Positions 10,722 to 19,581 of a stretch of DNA of 50,450 nucleotides are shown here, in pieces. Made by a program: the position numbers and the translations under genes. Origin of the DNA: Bacteroidota bacterium (lineage in GTDB: Bacteria; Bacteroidota; Bacteroidia; Bacteroidales; JABHKC01); assembly GCA_018692315.1 (NCBI GenBank), contig JABHKC010000024.1, positions 1 to 50,450 on the forward strand, given 5' to 3'. The notes beneath the pieces are model-generated. The model was not told the DNA's origin, ran no database searches, and saw nothing but the letters and a program-made list of their open reading frames with translations. Numbering within the stretch: the stretch's first letter is position 1; each line of letters opens with the position of its first letter.

Positions 10722-11537
10722 TTATGAACTTCTTATTTGACGACTAAATATTTCGTCTCTCACTCCAGCTTTTTTTGTGTTTTTCCAAAACAGATTAATA
10801 ACTGCAAGAATTACTACAAAGAAAATTGCTCCAAATAGGAAGAACATTCCTTTGAACTGCCCGGGAGAATGGTATAATTGCTCTTCTTTTGTTGTTTTAA
10901 GAAATAATTCAAGATTTGCATGCTCTTCAACTGTAAGAGGTGAATTACTATATGAATTTATCATAGCCGGCATGCTTGTTTCCATTGATGCAACAACTCC
11001 TTCAACATAGGATGTTGATAAATCCATTGCCATAAGTCCTCCAAAAGACACTTCATTATGACGTATGTTATGACATGAGAGACAACTAGGACCTCCATTA
11101 ATTAATGCCAATTCGCCTGTGAACATTTGCCTTCCCTTTTCAGCATCAGGTTTAAATATCAACGATTCTTTTCCTGAACCTTCTTCACTACTACTATTTT
11201 CAGAAGCTCCTCCGCTTGCAATATAATCAAGCATTGCTTGAATTTCTGCTACAGAATTTGAATGTGATGGCATCGGTTTTTTCTTAAATTCTTCAAAAAT
11301 TGCAACAGCATCAGCATCTCCCGAAGCAATTAAATCTTTTGAAGATTTGATAAATTTAACTATCCAGTCGAAATCTCTTTTTGAAGTAACACCAGATAAA
11401 TCTGGTCCAACTTTGATTCCTCCGCCTATCGTATGACAAGCTTGGCAATGCTTTTTGTAAAGTGCAGCACCGTCTTGAGCATATGTAGTAGCTGCTAAGA
11501 ACAAAAATGATGCAATAAATGAAGCTATGTATTTCAT
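10722..11537 (-). CDS. Membrane-anchored diheme cytochrome c, NarC-like by position
   Basis: A 271-residue exported cytochrome. It has a signal peptide (about 1-20), a first heme site C31-QA-C34-H35 with a probable Met ligand in the PMP motif (88-90), a second heme site C152-LS-C155-H156 with candidate Met ligands near 189-192, and one C-terminal transmembrane helix (about 229-250). The soluble part should be periplasmic. The first domain aligns without gaps to the N-terminal domain of ActA (35 of 76 residues identical by hand count). It sits between actF and narG. Thermus nar operons also begin with a diheme cytochrome gene (narC) before narGHJIK, so this may be a functional counterpart linking ACIII to Nar. 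Homology to Thermus NarC could not be tested; no cytochrome oxidase subunit domain is visible. Confidence 0.8.
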   Translation of the reverse strand: MKYIASFIASFLFLAATTYAQDGAALYKKHCQACHTIGGGIKVGPDLSGVTSKRDFDWIVKFIKSSKDLIASGDADAVAIFEEFKKKPMPSHSNSVAEIQAMLDYIASGGASENSSSEEGSGKESLIFKPDAEKGRQMFTGELALINGGPSCLSCHNIRHNEVSFGGLMAMDLSTSYVEGVVASMETSMPAMINSYSNSPLTVEEHANLELFLKTTKEEQLYHSPGQFKGMFFLFGAIFFVVILAVINLFWKNTKKAGVRDEIFSRQIRSS

Positions 11538-11562
11538 ATAAAATATAGTTTTATTTTTTGAT

Positions 11563-12756
11563 TTAATGTAATTCGTGCATTAAGCTTTCTTCAATATATG
11601 GATGATTTTCGGGTATCAGTTTTGCTTTACTCAATGTTCTTGAAACTGCAAAAATAAACAATCCCAAGAACCCTAAGAACATGCCTATTTCAACAAAACC
11701 TATAGAATTAATACCCATAGGTGAGGATTCTGAAATTGTTGAGCCGGGCATAACTTGTAAATATAAATCAACCCACATTCCAATCATTAAAACTACAGCA
11801 GTAATTAAAAGTGCATTTATGTTTTTTGCAATTTTGTTTAACATTAAAAATAAGAATGGAAATAACCAATTAAGAATAACATTTACATAGAAAAGTACTT
11901 TCCATTCACCACTAATTCTTGTTTGATAGTAAAAAGTTTCTTCAGGCATGTTTGCATACCAAATTAATAGAAATTGCGAAAACCACATATATGCCCAAAT
12001 AATTCCGAGAATGAACATATATTTTGACAAATCATGTAAATGAGATTTATTCAACATAGGAAAATGTCCTTGTTTATGTAACAGAATTACTATCAATGCT
12101 AATATTGCTGAGCCATGCAAAAATGCTGACACAAGATTCTTAATAGCAAATATAGTACTGAACCAATGAGCATCTATCGACATTATCCAATCAAATGTTC
12201 CAAAGCTAAATGTTACAGCTAGAGCAAAAATGAATACTTTTGAATAGAATTCACTTTTGTGAAAATATTCCATTCCTCCAATCAAATCTTCTTTTAATGA
12301 AAATTTTCGTAACAAAGCAATTAAGACAATCCAAACTGCGAAAATGATCAAATATCTTATTATAAAAAATGGAGTATTCAGATAAGGTGATTTGTGTTTT
12401 AGTAATGCGTCAGCTTCAACTGCATCGTGGTGTGACCAGTGGTATATTGAATGTGCCCCAAAAAGCACAAAAATAAATAAAAGTACTGCTGCATAAGGAA
12501 TATAGCTTCCCATAGCTTCTGCAATTCTTTTAAACATTGACGACCAGCCGGATTGAGTAATATATTGAATTGCCATGAAGAAAGTAGCTCCTATCGCAAG
12601 AGATATGAAATAATAGTTGTTTATCAAATAGTTTGCCCAAGTTCTTTGAGGATTTGACAAAAACCCTACGATTATAGCCGCAATACCGATAAGGACAAGG
12701 ATAATTGAAGCTATCCTTAATTTTGGTGATACTGTATATGCTTTATCCATTTTCAA
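11563..12756 (-). CDS. actF: Alternative complex III membrane subunit ActF
   Basis: A 397-residue protein with about ten transmembrane helices, belonging to the smaller of the two polytopic subunits of alternative complex III (quinol:cytochrome c oxidoreductase). ActF is a distant relative of ActC. Supporting features are the serial hydrophobic helices, the loop FGTFDWIMSIDAHWFSTIFA, and its position after actE. The C-terminus (ENHPYIEESLMHELH) resembles other Bacteroidota ActF proteins from memory. It starts 60 bp after actE and is followed after 25 bp by the diheme cytochrome gene. Confidence 0.88.
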   Translation of the reverse strand: MKMDKAYTVSPKLRIASIILVLIGIAAIIVGFLSNPQRTWANYLINNYYFISLAIGATFFMAIQYITQSGWSSMFKRIAEAMGSYIPYAAVLLFIFVLFGAHSIYHWSHHDAVEADALLKHKSPYLNTPFFIIRYLIIFAVWIVLIALLRKFSLKEDLIGGMEYFHKSEFYSKVFIFALAVTFSFGTFDWIMSIDAHWFSTIFAIKNLVSAFLHGSAILALIVILLHKQGHFPMLNKSHLHDLSKYMFILGIIWAYMWFSQFLLIWYANMPEETFYYQTRISGEWKVLFYVNVILNWLFPFLFLMLNKIAKNINALLITAVVLMIGMWVDLYLQVMPGSTISESSPMGINSIGFVEIGMFLGFLGLFIFAVSRTLSKAKLIPENHPYIEESLMHELH

Positions 12757-12816
12757 ATTTTTGTATTCAATGAATTACCTTTATAGTATAAAAAGTTTAA
12801 CAACTTAGAAGGGTCG

Positions 12817-13419
12817 CTATTTTTCTAATTTGTTTTTTATATAACTTACAACTTTCCATCTATCTTCGGGTTTTATTTGTGCACTATGCGAGCCCATAAA
12901 TCCCGAAACTGAACCCATTGTGATAACATGAAATATCTCTCCATCGGGTTTGTTTTGTACAAAATCATCAACTAGTGAGGTAACTTCTGTGTTGAATTTT
13001 CTGGAAGTTACTAAATGTCCGTCACCTTTTCCTGTTTCGCCGTGACACATTGCACAATTTATTTTGTAGATTTCTTGTGCTTCTATATAATCTTGTTCGG
13101 TAGGCAACAATGGGTTTTTCAAATTAATACCAGCCATAACTTGTCCAGAATCTGTTCTTTGATATTGATATGGAATTGCTCCTCTTGCGATTGTTCCGGC
13201 AACTGGTGGCTGAGCAGTTTTTCCATCTGTAAAATTCGGATTAATGGAGTAATATTCATAGGCTTCGGAAGGTGCCATATCGTTAAAATATGTATATCCT
13301 GGATGATTCCTATTATCATGATTACAGGATGAAAAAATCAAAAGCATTGAAAGAACTACTAATATTGTCGAATTTCTGAATTTATTTTGCATAAGAAGTT
13401 TAGCTTTAAATATTTTCAA
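12817..13419 (-). CDS. actE: Alternative complex III monoheme cytochrome c subunit ActE
   Basis: A 200-residue (annotated start) lipoprotein cytochrome c. It has a lipobox ending SSC at about residue 32 and one heme site C122-AM-C125-H126, with a probable Met ligand in the GSVSGFMGSHS stretch. ActE sits on the periplasmic face of ACIII and passes electrons outward. Starting at the Met at residue 10 (near 13392) gives a more typical lipoprotein signal and removes a 14-bp overlap with actD, so that start is more likely. The motif SGFMGSHSAQIKPEDRWKVV is shared with other ActE proteins. Its neighbours are actD and actF. Confidence 0.88.
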   Translation of the reverse strand: MKIFKAKLLMQNKFRNSTILVVLSMLLIFSSCNHDNRNHPGYTYFNDMAPSEAYEYYSINPNFTDGKTAQPPVAGTIARGAIPYQYQRTDSGQVMAGINLKNPLLPTEQDYIEAQEIYKINCAMCHGETGKGDGHLVTSRKFNTEVTSLVDDFVQNKPDGEIFHVITMGSVSGFMGSHSAQIKPEDRWKVVSYIKNKLEK

Positions 13420-13948
13420 TATTTTCTTTTTCTCCGGTTTCTATTGCTCCATTTTCGAATAAAACAGAATTTATTCTATTTGTTTCTTCTTTCGACATAT
13501 CTTCAGGTTTTTCAATAACAATTACAAATTTGTCGTCTGTAATATCGTTATGAACAACAACTGCTTCTTTGCCTGGTCCAAGTTTTTGTCTGATAAAAAA
13601 AGTACCAAGTGATAAAACAATTCCAACATTGATAGTCATAACAAACAGAATAATTATAAACGAAAGTGTATTATTTGGTTTTCCGCCTATTACAATTGGA
13701 ATGTCAATAACAGAAGTCCAATACAAAAAAGCATAAGTTAATGAAATACCAAATACTCCATATATGAATGCAGCATATGGCATTCTAGTTTTTAGTCCCA
13801 TTTCATGAAAAACTTCGTGAATTGGATATGGAGTAAAGACATTTTTGATTTTTATTCCGGCAGACTTTATTTTTTTCATCGCCTCAAGGAAAATATCTTC
13901 CTCATCGAAAACTCCAAATATATTGTTATTTTTATCAGTACTAATCAT
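13406..13948 (-). CDS. actD: Alternative complex III membrane subunit ActD (DUF3341)
   Basis: A 180-residue protein with a soluble N-terminal region and two transmembrane helices (about 79-98 and 107-130). The stretch IKNVFTPYPIHEVFHEMGL is the hallmark of the DUF3341/ActD family. ActD is a small structural subunit of ACIII. It overlaps actC by 8 bp at its 5' end and abuts or overlaps actE at its 3' end, which implies translational coupling. The C-terminal tail (SVLFENGAIETGEKE) is typical of the family. Confidence 0.9.
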   Translation of the reverse strand: MISTDKNNNIFGVFDEEDIFLEAMKKIKSAGIKIKNVFTPYPIHEVFHEMGLKTRMPYAAFIYGVFGISLTYAFLYWTSVIDIPIVIGGKPNNTLSFIIILFVMTINVGIVLSLGTFFIRQKLGPGKEAVVVHNDITDDKFVIVIEKPEDMSKEETNRINSVLFENGAIETGEKENIENI

Positions 13949-15293
13949 TGCTTGTTGGTTTTAATACTCCCTTAACTTCGCTAATTGCAATCATGGGAAT
14001 GTATTTGAAAAATAATAATACTCCACAAACAAATAATCCCAACGTTCCGACATATACACCTACTTCTACAACTGTAGGAGAATATGATGACCAATTTGAT
14101 GGCAAATAATCTTTCGACAAGGAGGTAATTACTATTACATATCTTTCGAACCACATTCCAAGATTTATAAACAATGAGATTATAAATACAATAGTGATAT
14201 TTTTTCTAATTTTTTTGAACCAAAACAGTTGTGGAATAAGAGCATTACAAATTACCATCCCGTAGAAACCAATCATATAATCTCCGGTAATTCGATTATT
14301 GAAGAATGTGTAAAACTCATATTCACTCCCCGAATACCATGCGATAAATATCTCTGTTGAGTAGGCAGTTCCCATTATCAAGCTTATAAAAATAAGAATT
14401 TTTGCAATTGCGTTTAAATGTTTATCAGTAACATAAGCTTGATATTTATAAAACTTTCGGATAATAATCATAAGTGTGAGTACCATTCCGAAACCTGAGA
14501 ATATTGCTCCAATTACAAAATAAGGAGGAAAAACTGTAGTATGCCAACCCGGCATTACCGATGTTGCAAAGTCCATAGAAACTATTGAATGAACAGATAT
14601 AACAAGTGGAGCAGTCAAACCACCAAGAATCATTGCCAAAGCTTCAAAACGAAGCCATCCTCTTGCAGAACCAACCCATCCGAAACTCAGAAAACCATAT
14701 ATTGCTTTTTTTGTTTTTGAAATGGTTTTATCTCGAATCGTAGCAAAATCAGGAATCATTCCAATATACCAAAAAGTTGCGGAAGCCATTAAATATGTAC
14801 TAATTGCAACAACATCCCAAAAAAGTGGAGAATTGAAATTTACCCATAGTTCTCTTGTAGTTGGGTAGGGTATAATGAATTTAGCCATCCAGATTCGTCC
14901 CATATGAATTAGAGGAAATAGTCCGGCACACAACACAGCAACCACGGTCATTGCTTCTGCTGCACGGTTTATGGATGTTCGCCATTTTTGTCTTACAATC
15001 AACAGGAATATTGAAAATGCAGTTCCTGCATGACCAATTCCAATCCACCAAACAAAATTGACAATTCCCCATCCCCAGGCAACAGAGTTGTTCAATCCCC
15101 AAGTACCAATGCCTTCAGTAATTGTTATGTAAAAAGCCCATGCACCCCAAAGCATTGCAGCTATGCTAATAGAAAAAGCATATATCCACCACTTTGGAGG
15201 TTTATTTTCAATCGGTGCAACAATGTCTTTGGTAATATCAGCATACGATTTATTACCTTCAACGAGTACTCCTCTTACCTTAGTTTTATACAT
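13941..15293 (-). CDS. actC: Alternative complex III polytopic subunit ActC (NrfD/PsrC family)
   Basis: A 450-residue membrane protein with about ten transmembrane helices, of the NrfD/PsrC-like family. In ACIII, ActC binds quinol near the periplasmic side and contacts the iron-sulfur part of ActB. The N-terminal phrase ADITKDIVAPIENKPPKWW and the segment NFVWWIGIGHAGTAFSIFL are characteristic. It follows actB after 95 bp and overlaps actD by 8 bp. The first 15 or so residues before SYADIT are poorly conserved in the family from memory, so the exact start is uncertain. Confidence 0.93.
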   Translation of the reverse strand: MYKTKVRGVLVEGNKSYADITKDIVAPIENKPPKWWIYAFSISIAAMLWGAWAFYITITEGIGTWGLNNSVAWGWGIVNFVWWIGIGHAGTAFSIFLLIVRQKWRTSINRAAEAMTVVAVLCAGLFPLIHMGRIWMAKFIIPYPTTRELWVNFNSPLFWDVVAISTYLMASATFWYIGMIPDFATIRDKTISKTKKAIYGFLSFGWVGSARGWLRFEALAMILGGLTAPLVISVHSIVSMDFATSVMPGWHTTVFPPYFVIGAIFSGFGMVLTLMIIIRKFYKYQAYVTDKHLNAIAKILIFISLIMGTAYSTEIFIAWYSGSEYEFYTFFNNRITGDYMIGFYGMVICNALIPQLFWFKKIRKNITIVFIISLFINLGMWFERYVIVITSLSKDYLPSNWSSYSPTVVEVGVYVGTLGLFVCGVLLFFKYIPMIAISEVKGVLKPTSND

Positions 15294-15388
15294 GGTTTAC
15301 TCAATTTTCTTAATTAATTTTCCTCAGTATTTAGTTCTGGTTTTTCTATTGGCAACTAGCAACTATCTTCGATAAACTGTCCATTTTT

Positions 15389-18300
15389 TTAGCTTTTCGT
15401 ATTTCTAACCTTCGTTAAATAACCTACTGACGGACGTGTATTTACTTGCTCCAATAAAAAATAATTTCTTTCATCGGAATAAGCTTTAGAAACTGCACTT
15501 TCTGACATATTCAAATCGCCAAATACTATAGCATCTGCCGGGCAGGATTGAAGACATGCTGGTTTAATTTCACCGTCTTTCAGCTCTCTGTTTTCTTTTT
15601 TGGTGTCAAGTTTTTTCTCTTGAATTCTTTGAATGCAGAACGAGCATTTTTCAACTACACCACGTGTTCTTACAACCACATCAGGATTCAAAACCATTTT
15701 TCCTAAATCGCTGTTCATATTGTAATCAAACTTATCGTTGTTTGAATATTCATACCAATTGAATCTTCGTACTCTATAAGGACAATTATTCATACAATAA
15801 CGAGTTCCAATACATCTATTGTAAGCCATGTCGTTCAGACCTTCTTTGCTATTTTGTGTTGCCGCAACCGGACATACATTTTCGCAAGGTGCATTGTCAC
15901 AATGTTGGCACATCACAGGATGGAAAAATACTTCGGGCTCTTCTGCTTTTTCTGCATAATACCTGTCAATTCTCATCCAATGCATGATACGCTTGTTTCG
16001 AACTTCATCGCGACCTATAACCGCAACATTATTTTCGGCCTGACAAGCAATTACACATGCACTGCATCCGGTACAAGAATTCAGATCTATTGCTAAAGCC
16101 CAATGATGTCCTTTAAACTCTCGTTCATTATATAAAGATTGTTTGTGTTTTTCTGCTTCAACGTGTTCTTCGTTTCCGGCAGAAGGATTATTTTTGTATT
16201 TTTCCAGTACAGTTGTGTGGACATGGTTACGTCCGTGCATTGTATGATGAGTTTGTGTAAGTGCTAAAATATAATTTTCTCCTGTAGGAACAAGTTTAAT
16301 ATCATTACCGTTGTATTTTCTGGTTCCATCACCTCTAACAAGTCTAAATGCATTTTGTCCTACAGCATTTGCTACTTTCCCTGCATTACTTCTCCCAAAT
16401 CCTAAGGCAATTGCAACTGTATTCTCTGCTTGTCCGGGCTGAACAAGTATCGGCAATTCAAATAAATCATCAACAATTACAATATCTCCTAGAGATAAAT
16501 GATTTTTGTCAGCAAATGTTTTTGAAACGGCAAGATAATTATCCCAACAAACTTTTGAAATTGGGTCTGGTAATTCTTGTAACCATGGATTATTTGCCTG
16601 TTTTCCGTCTCCCAGTCCTATACTTTCGTACAAAACAAACTCAATTGCTCTTTCACCAGCATCAGTACTTTTAAGTTTAGAAGCGCAGTATGAAATGTTT
16701 CCGGATGAATAATTTACAACTGTCGGATTGTTATTTTCTGATGACGAATTGCTTGAAGAAAATACGCCAGCCTGAAGTGTATTATTCCAAAATTCAGTGA
16801 AAAGAATATATTTTGATTGCTTCGAGAATAAATTTGATTCCCAATATTTTTTAATATAAGAATAATAAACATCTTTTTTTACAGTATTTTCTGCATTAGG
16901 TTCAATATTGCCAGACCAAGTAATTAGGCTTTCTTGGGCTTGACGTGTATTAAAAAGTTTATTTATAGTAGGTTGTGTTAAACTGAAAAAATCTCTTTTA
17001 AATTCAGAATCATTCCAAGATTCTAAATAATGATTGTCTGGACAAACATAGGTGGCAAGTTTTGCTGTTTCATCCAATGTATTTGAAAATGAAACGGAAA
17101 GTTTAGTTTTGCTTAGTGCCGCAGTGAATGCTTCTGAATTTTGATAATCGTAAGCTGGATTTACATTGTACATCAAGAGTGCTCCAATTTCACCTTTATT
17201 CATACGTGTAGTGAGATTATCCATTTCGCTATCAATGCCTTGTCTAATATAAACCGGTTGGTCAATATTTATGGTTATTCCATAATTGCCGAGCATTGAG
17301 TTAATATCGTTTATTACAAGCTGAATATTGGTATCATTTGAACCTGAAACTACAAGTGATTTGCCTTTTGCATACCATAATTCATCGGCAAGCGACTCGA
17401 CATTAACTGTAGATTTGGGTGCCAAAACTGTTGCTTTACCGGCTTTTTTTGCAATATAATTATAAAGACTCAAAATTGCCCCGGCTTCTTGCGATGGATT
17501 TATTGGTATTCTAAAATCAGCATTACTTCCTGTTAATGTAAGCGTTGATTCAAATTGAACATGTTTCGACATCTTCAAATTTGTTTTACTTAGCTTTCTA
17601 TTTTTTGAGTACTGTTTTGTGTATTCTATTGGTGAAATCCAATTTCCAAGAAAATCGGCACCAAAACTTACTATCAAATCTGCTTTATCAAAATTGTATG
17701 AAGGTAAATTCGACAATCCGAAATTTTGTTGATTTGCTTCAATGATTCCTGATGCAGAAACAGAATCGTAATTAATTATTTCTGAAGTAGGATATTTTCT
17801 TTTGAAATCTTCAAAAATGCTTTTAGTGGAAGGACTTATTACTGTAGATGAAAGAATTACTATTCTGCTATTCTTCTTTGCTATTTCATCTAGAGTCCCA
17901 ACAATTTCAGTATCTATTTCTTCCCATGTTATTTCCTGCTTGTTTTTTAAGGGATTTTTAATTCTGTAATTATCGTATAAACTCAATACAGATGCTTGAA
18001 CTCTTGCGTTTGTCCCACCTTTTGTAATTGGACATAAATCATTGCCCTCAATTTTTATTGGTCGTCCTTCACGTGTTTTTACAACTACACTACAGTAATC
18101 ATATCCATCAAAAAAGGTTGACGCATAGTAATTTGCATTACCTGGAATTATATTTTCAGGCTTAATTAAATATGGTATAGCTTTGTTAATAGGATTTTCA
18201 CAACTTGCGGCTAAAGTAACAAAACCAACTCCAAAACCAAGCATTTTCATAAAATCACGGCGCGATGTTTTCCCACTCTTCTGAATCTCATCTTCAGATA

Positions 18301-18397
18301 ATCCATCAATTGGAAATTCCGGTTCCGGTTCCTTTTTAGTTTTTGAATCTATGTCTAATTCCTCTAAACTTCTCCAATAATCTTTCATACTTTGCAA
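15389..18397 (-). CDS. actB: Alternative complex III iron-sulfur/molybdopterin-fold subunit ActB
   Basis: A 1002-residue exported subunit combining a molybdopterin-oxidoreductase-like domain without obvious cofactor ligands (about 60-700) and a C-terminal ferredoxin-like domain. The Tat motif S45-RRDFMK and a following hydrophobic stretch ending AASC show periplasmic export. Cluster ligands are C775/C778/C781/C785, C830/C833/C838/C842, C862/C868/C872 and C918/C921/C948/C952. It passes electrons from quinol at ActC to the heme subunits. A Met at residue 4 (18388) is the likelier start, since relatives begin MKxYWxSLEEL. It lies 29 bp after actA and 95 bp before actC. Confidence 0.94.
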   Translation of the reverse strand: MQSMKDYWRSLEELDIDSKTKKEPEPEFPIDGLSEDEIQKSGKTSRRDFMKMLGFGVGFVTLAASCENPINKAIPYLIKPENIIPGNANYYASTFFDGYDYCSVVVKTREGRPIKIEGNDLCPITKGGTNARVQASVLSLYDNYRIKNPLKNKQEITWEEIDTEIVGTLDEIAKKNSRIVILSSTVISPSTKSIFEDFKRKYPTSEIINYDSVSASGIIEANQQNFGLSNLPSYNFDKADLIVSFGADFLGNWISPIEYTKQYSKNRKLSKTNLKMSKHVQFESTLTLTGSNADFRIPINPSQEAGAILSLYNYIAKKAGKATVLAPKSTVNVESLADELWYAKGKSLVVSGSNDTNIQLVINDINSMLGNYGITINIDQPVYIRQGIDSEMDNLTTRMNKGEIGALLMYNVNPAYDYQNSEAFTAALSKTKLSVSFSNTLDETAKLATYVCPDNHYLESWNDSEFKRDFFSLTQPTINKLFNTRQAQESLITWSGNIEPNAENTVKKDVYYSYIKKYWESNLFSKQSKYILFTEFWNNTLQAGVFSSSNSSSENNNPTVVNYSSGNISYCASKLKSTDAGERAIEFVLYESIGLGDGKQANNPWLQELPDPISKVCWDNYLAVSKTFADKNHLSLGDIVIVDDLFELPILVQPGQAENTVAIALGFGRSNAGKVANAVGQNAFRLVRGDGTRKYNGNDIKLVPTGENYILALTQTHHTMHGRNHVHTTVLEKYKNNPSAGNEEHVEAEKHKQSLYNEREFKGHHWALAIDLNSCTGCSACVIACQAENNVAVIGRDEVRNKRIMHWMRIDRYYAEKAEEPEVFFHPVMCQHCDNAPCENVCPVAATQNSKEGLNDMAYNRCIGTRYCMNNCPYRVRRFNWYEYSNNDKFDYNMNSDLGKMVLNPDVVVRTRGVVEKCSFCIQRIQEKKLDTKKENRELKDGEIKPACLQSCPADAIVFGDLNMSESAVSKAYSDERNYFLLEQVNTRPSVGYLTKVRNTKS

Positions 18398-18426
18398 AAA
18401 ATTTCGTGTCCTCGTTTAATTGTTGG

Positions 18427-19581
18427 CTAATAGTGACATTTTGAACAATTAGTTCCGCCAACGTCATCTACAGTAACTTCTTTTATTTTTCCGGACTTAA
18501 TATCCTCGTGATGTTTGTAGGATGAATAGTATTTATTATCAAACTGAACTTTTTCTGTTTTATGGCAATTTATACACCATCCCATGCTCAAATCATTAAC
18601 TTGTTGAATCCTTCCCATTTTTTCAACTTCACCATGGCATTTATTACAATCCAATTTGCCAACATTAACATGCTGCGCATGACTAAAGAAAACATGGTCG
18701 GGTAAGCTATGAACTTTTACCCATTGAATTGGTTCTTTCGATTCGAAGGCTTTGTGAATTTTATTTATCTCTTCTTCGCCAGTATTTGTTCCGTATCGGA
18801 TTACATTGTGACAGTTTAGGCAAAGATTAGCAGATGGAATAGATGAATGCCGGCTCTCAAATGAGCTTGTATGGCAATAGTTGCAATCAATTTTATTATC
18901 ACCAGCATGAATTCTATGTGAAAATTTTATTGGTTGGTCCGGCTCAAAACCTTGACTTCTTCCCAAATATGTTGCTTCTTCGTTAATGGCTTTTCCTGAA
19001 ATTGCAAAACCTACAAATATTAGCATAACATTAATAAGCCTTATTTTTAACAGTCTTGTGAATGCTAAATCTATTAGTGGAATGAGAATTAATAAGATTC
19101 CAAGTATAAAAACCCAAGAGGTTGAAGTAGGCGCATTATTAAAATCATTATCAAGAAAGTTTGGATCAGCATCTAATTTTTTTGTTTCAAAAGTAATATA
19201 ATCAACTAATGATAAAACTTCATCCTTAGAATAATCATGACGAGGCATAGGAAGATTTTCATTTTCTTTGAAAAGTCTTAATGCTGCAGTATCTCCAGAA
19301 GCAATAACTAAATCTGAAGCTTGAATAAATTTAATTAACCACTCTTCAGAATGCTTTTCTTTGATACCTGCTAAATCTGGTCCAATAAGTCTTCCTTTAC
19401 CAATTGTATGGCATCGTGCACAAGACTCAAATAGTTCTGATTGAGACCTCATTGAAAGCGTAGTTTCTTTTTTTATGGAATCGGCAACTGTAATTTCTTT
19501 GAGTTTAATAGTATCATTTTGTGCCGAAACATTTATGATTACTAAAAAATAAAATACAGATAGTGAAATAACAAATTTCAT
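18427..19581 (-). CDS. actA: Alternative complex III multiheme subunit ActA with an extra monoheme domain
   Basis: A 384-residue exported multiheme cytochrome c. After a signal peptide (1-20) comes an extra monoheme domain with C54-AR-C57-H58 and a PMP motif (110-112), then two hydrophobic segments (about 155-176 and 182-199), then the standard five-heme ActA region with CxxCH at 233, 254, 312, 336 and 379. Family ActA is pentaheme, so this is a six-heme version. The extra domain matches the N-terminal domain of the diheme cytochrome at 10722-11537. It is the first gene of the unit, with 750 bp of non-coding DNA upstream, where its promoter must lie. Confidence 0.93.
   Translation of the reverse strand: MKFVISLSVFYFLVIINVSAQNDTIKLKEITVADSIKKETTLSMRSQSELFESCARCHTIGKGRLIGPDLAGIKEKHSEEWLIKFIQASDLVIASGDTAALRLFKENENLPMPRHDYSKDEVLSLVDYITFETKKLDADPNFLDNDFNNAPTSTSWVFILGILLILIPLIDLAFTRLLKIRLINVMLIFVGFAISGKAINEEATYLGRSQGFEPDQPIKFSHRIHAGDNKIDCNYCHTSSFESRHSSIPSANLCLNCHNVIRYGTNTGEEEINKIHKAFESKEPIQWVKVHSLPDHVFFSHAQHVNVGKLDCNKCHGEVEKMGRIQQVNDLSMGWCINCHKTEKVQFDNKYYSSYKHHEDIKSGKIKEVTVDDVGGTNCSKCHY

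Noticed and set aside
10722-11537. The diheme cytochrome as a cytochrome c oxidase subunit
   Set aside because: No cupredoxin or copper-binding motif is visible and no oxidase genes are nearby.
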